Of a DNA stretch of 64,000 nucleotides, positions 63,367-64,000 are shown one piece after another. The stretch spans positions 62,001-126,000 of the forward strand of contig JAKVCU010000053.1 in assembly GCA_022448955.1 (NCBI GenBank). Direction: 5' to 3'. Both the position numbers and the translations under genes were made by a program. A model generated the notes under the pieces. It searched no databases and was not told where the DNA came from. It saw nothing but the letters and a program-made list of their open reading frames with translations. Every line of letters starts with the position of its first letter. Position 1 is the stretch's first letter. The stretch comes from Saprospiraceae bacterium (GTDB lineage Bacteria; Bacteroidota; Bacteroidia; Chitinophagales; Saprospiraceae).

Positions 63367-64000
63367 TTATTTTTTACTAGCGTTAAAGAGAAACTCTTTC
63401 TCTGAATCTGTCAAGCTATCGTAGCCTGATTGCTTGATTTTATCCAAAATTTCGTCTAGACGCTCTTGATGAGAGCGGTTGTCACTTTTATTATTACCCC
63501 GGCTTGAAGCGCCTCTTGTGCGTTTAGTTTTTGGGCGATTTGCTTTTTCTGTGTTTTTATAAACGACTCTAGGGCCCTTCTTTTTTCTAGCTTTAGCTTT
63601 AAATAAAGATACAAACCAATTACTCATCATATCGATAAAGTTATTGATAGGAACAGCTAGGTCATTTCCTTCTCTTAGTTGACGTACGAAAATGTAGCCA
63701 AAAATAGCCCCCCCAAGGTGGGCAAAATGGCCACCTGTGTTATTCATACCTGCAACTCCTAATAAATCTAGGAAAAGCAGAACTGCTACCAAATATTTTA
63801 ACTTTACGTCTCCTAGAAAAAGTAATCGGATAACGTAATCAGGCGAAATGGCACCTGCTGCAACTACTATAGCCATGACAGATGCAGATGCACCTAGCAT
63901 ATAAGAGCCACTATTAGGTGGAAGAAAATTTAGATTTGCCGAGATAAAATAAAGTAATGCGCCAGAAAGACCACCTAATAAATAGAGCGGAAGAATGCGT
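63367..64000 (-). CDS. Rhomboid-family intramembrane serine protease (5' end outside window)
   Basis: The frame is open to the window edge, beyond the apparent ATG at 63900: residues encoded at 63901-63999 read LLGGLSGALLYFISANLN and lead into SYMLGASASVMAIV, where the catalytic Ser sits in the GASAS loop. GGHFAHLGGAIFGYIF gives the catalytic His. The visible C-terminus is a long basic cytoplasmic tail (KARKKKGPRVVYK...). Starting at 63900 would remove helices needed for activity, so the true start lies outside. Confidence 0.88.
   Translation of the reverse strand, partial: RILPLYLLGGLSGALLYFISANLNFLPPNSGSYMLGASASVMAIVVAAGAISPDYVIRLLFLGDVKLKYLVAVLLFLDLLGVAGMNNTGGHFAHLGGAIFGYIFVRQLREGNDLAVPINNFIDMMSNWFVSLFKAKARKKKGPRVVYKNTEKANRPKTKRTRGASSRGNNKSDNRSHQERLDEILDKIKQSGYDSLTDSEKEFLFNASKK

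Overview
The window looks like a piece of an AT-rich Bacteroidota chromosome, probably of the Saprospiria/Chitinophagia kind. The reasons are SprB-type adhesin repeats, three secreted proteins with Por (type IX) C-terminal sorting domains, Bacteroidota-only families (DUF4270, DUF4286, DUF4290), a NagB fused to a PIG-L domain, a half-length GT5 'starch synthase', and promoters of the TTG / TAnnTTTG type. I saw no tRNA, rRNA, CRISPR array, insertion sequence or prophage.

Layout. 1-3.7 kb: 3' end of a giant SprB-repeat adhesin. 3.9-5.3 kb: an ECF sigma factor with a small membrane protein and a Spy/CpxP-like protein. 5.4-6.7 kb: a YqiA-like esterase and a TPMT-like methyltransferase. 6.7-10.8 kb: polysaccharide export/assembly genes (flippase, Wzz-like, O-antigen ligase-like), followed by a broken VOC gene. 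11.2-20.5 kb: a pseudouridine synthase, then an amino-sugar utilisation locus: a LacI-family repressor divergent from a ROK kinase, a NagB-PIG-L fusion, a GH20 hexosaminidase lipoprotein and a sodium:solute symporter. Two LacI-like operators lie in the divergent promoter region.

20.5-27.8 kb, minus strand: DUF4286, MurA (with Asp in place of the catalytic Cys), DUF4290, GlmS, DUF4270 lipoprotein and the short GT5 protein. 28-33 kb, plus strand: panC, panD, a flippase-like membrane protein, rfaE2-like, Nif3-like, zinc-ribbon protein. 33.4-35.6 kb: a TPR protein and a DtxR-family regulator. 35.7-39.2 kb: a probable nitric-oxide signalling module of H-NOX, hybrid histidine kinase with Hpt, and LytTR response regulator. 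39.4-44.4 kb: a second polysaccharide locus (two GT2, a flippase, a GT4, and a 39-residue membrane peptide translationally coupled to one GT2). 45-51 kb: CheY-like regulator, nitroreductase, membrane pyrophosphatase, tail-specific protease. 51.9-55.8 kb: a T9SS cargo protein with a 250-residue tandem duplication, an esterase, and a decayed remnant of a related sorting domain. 55.9-64 kb: ABC-F protein, GrpB-like, FMN reductase, cysS, a kelch T9SS protein, an EEP-family phosphatase and a rhomboid protease cut by the window edge.

The genes connect in three ways. The amino-sugar genes form a route from outside GlcNAc polymers (GH20) through uptake (SSS), phosphorylation (ROK) and deacetylation/deamination (PIG-L and NagB) to fructose-6-phosphate, close to the opposing biosynthetic genes glmS and murA. 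The H-NOX cassette sits directly next to the second polysaccharide locus, so NO control of surface polysaccharide is a reasonable but unproven guess. Several secreted proteins depend on a type IX secretion system encoded elsewhere. Everything here comes from reading the sequence and from family knowledge; no database search was run.
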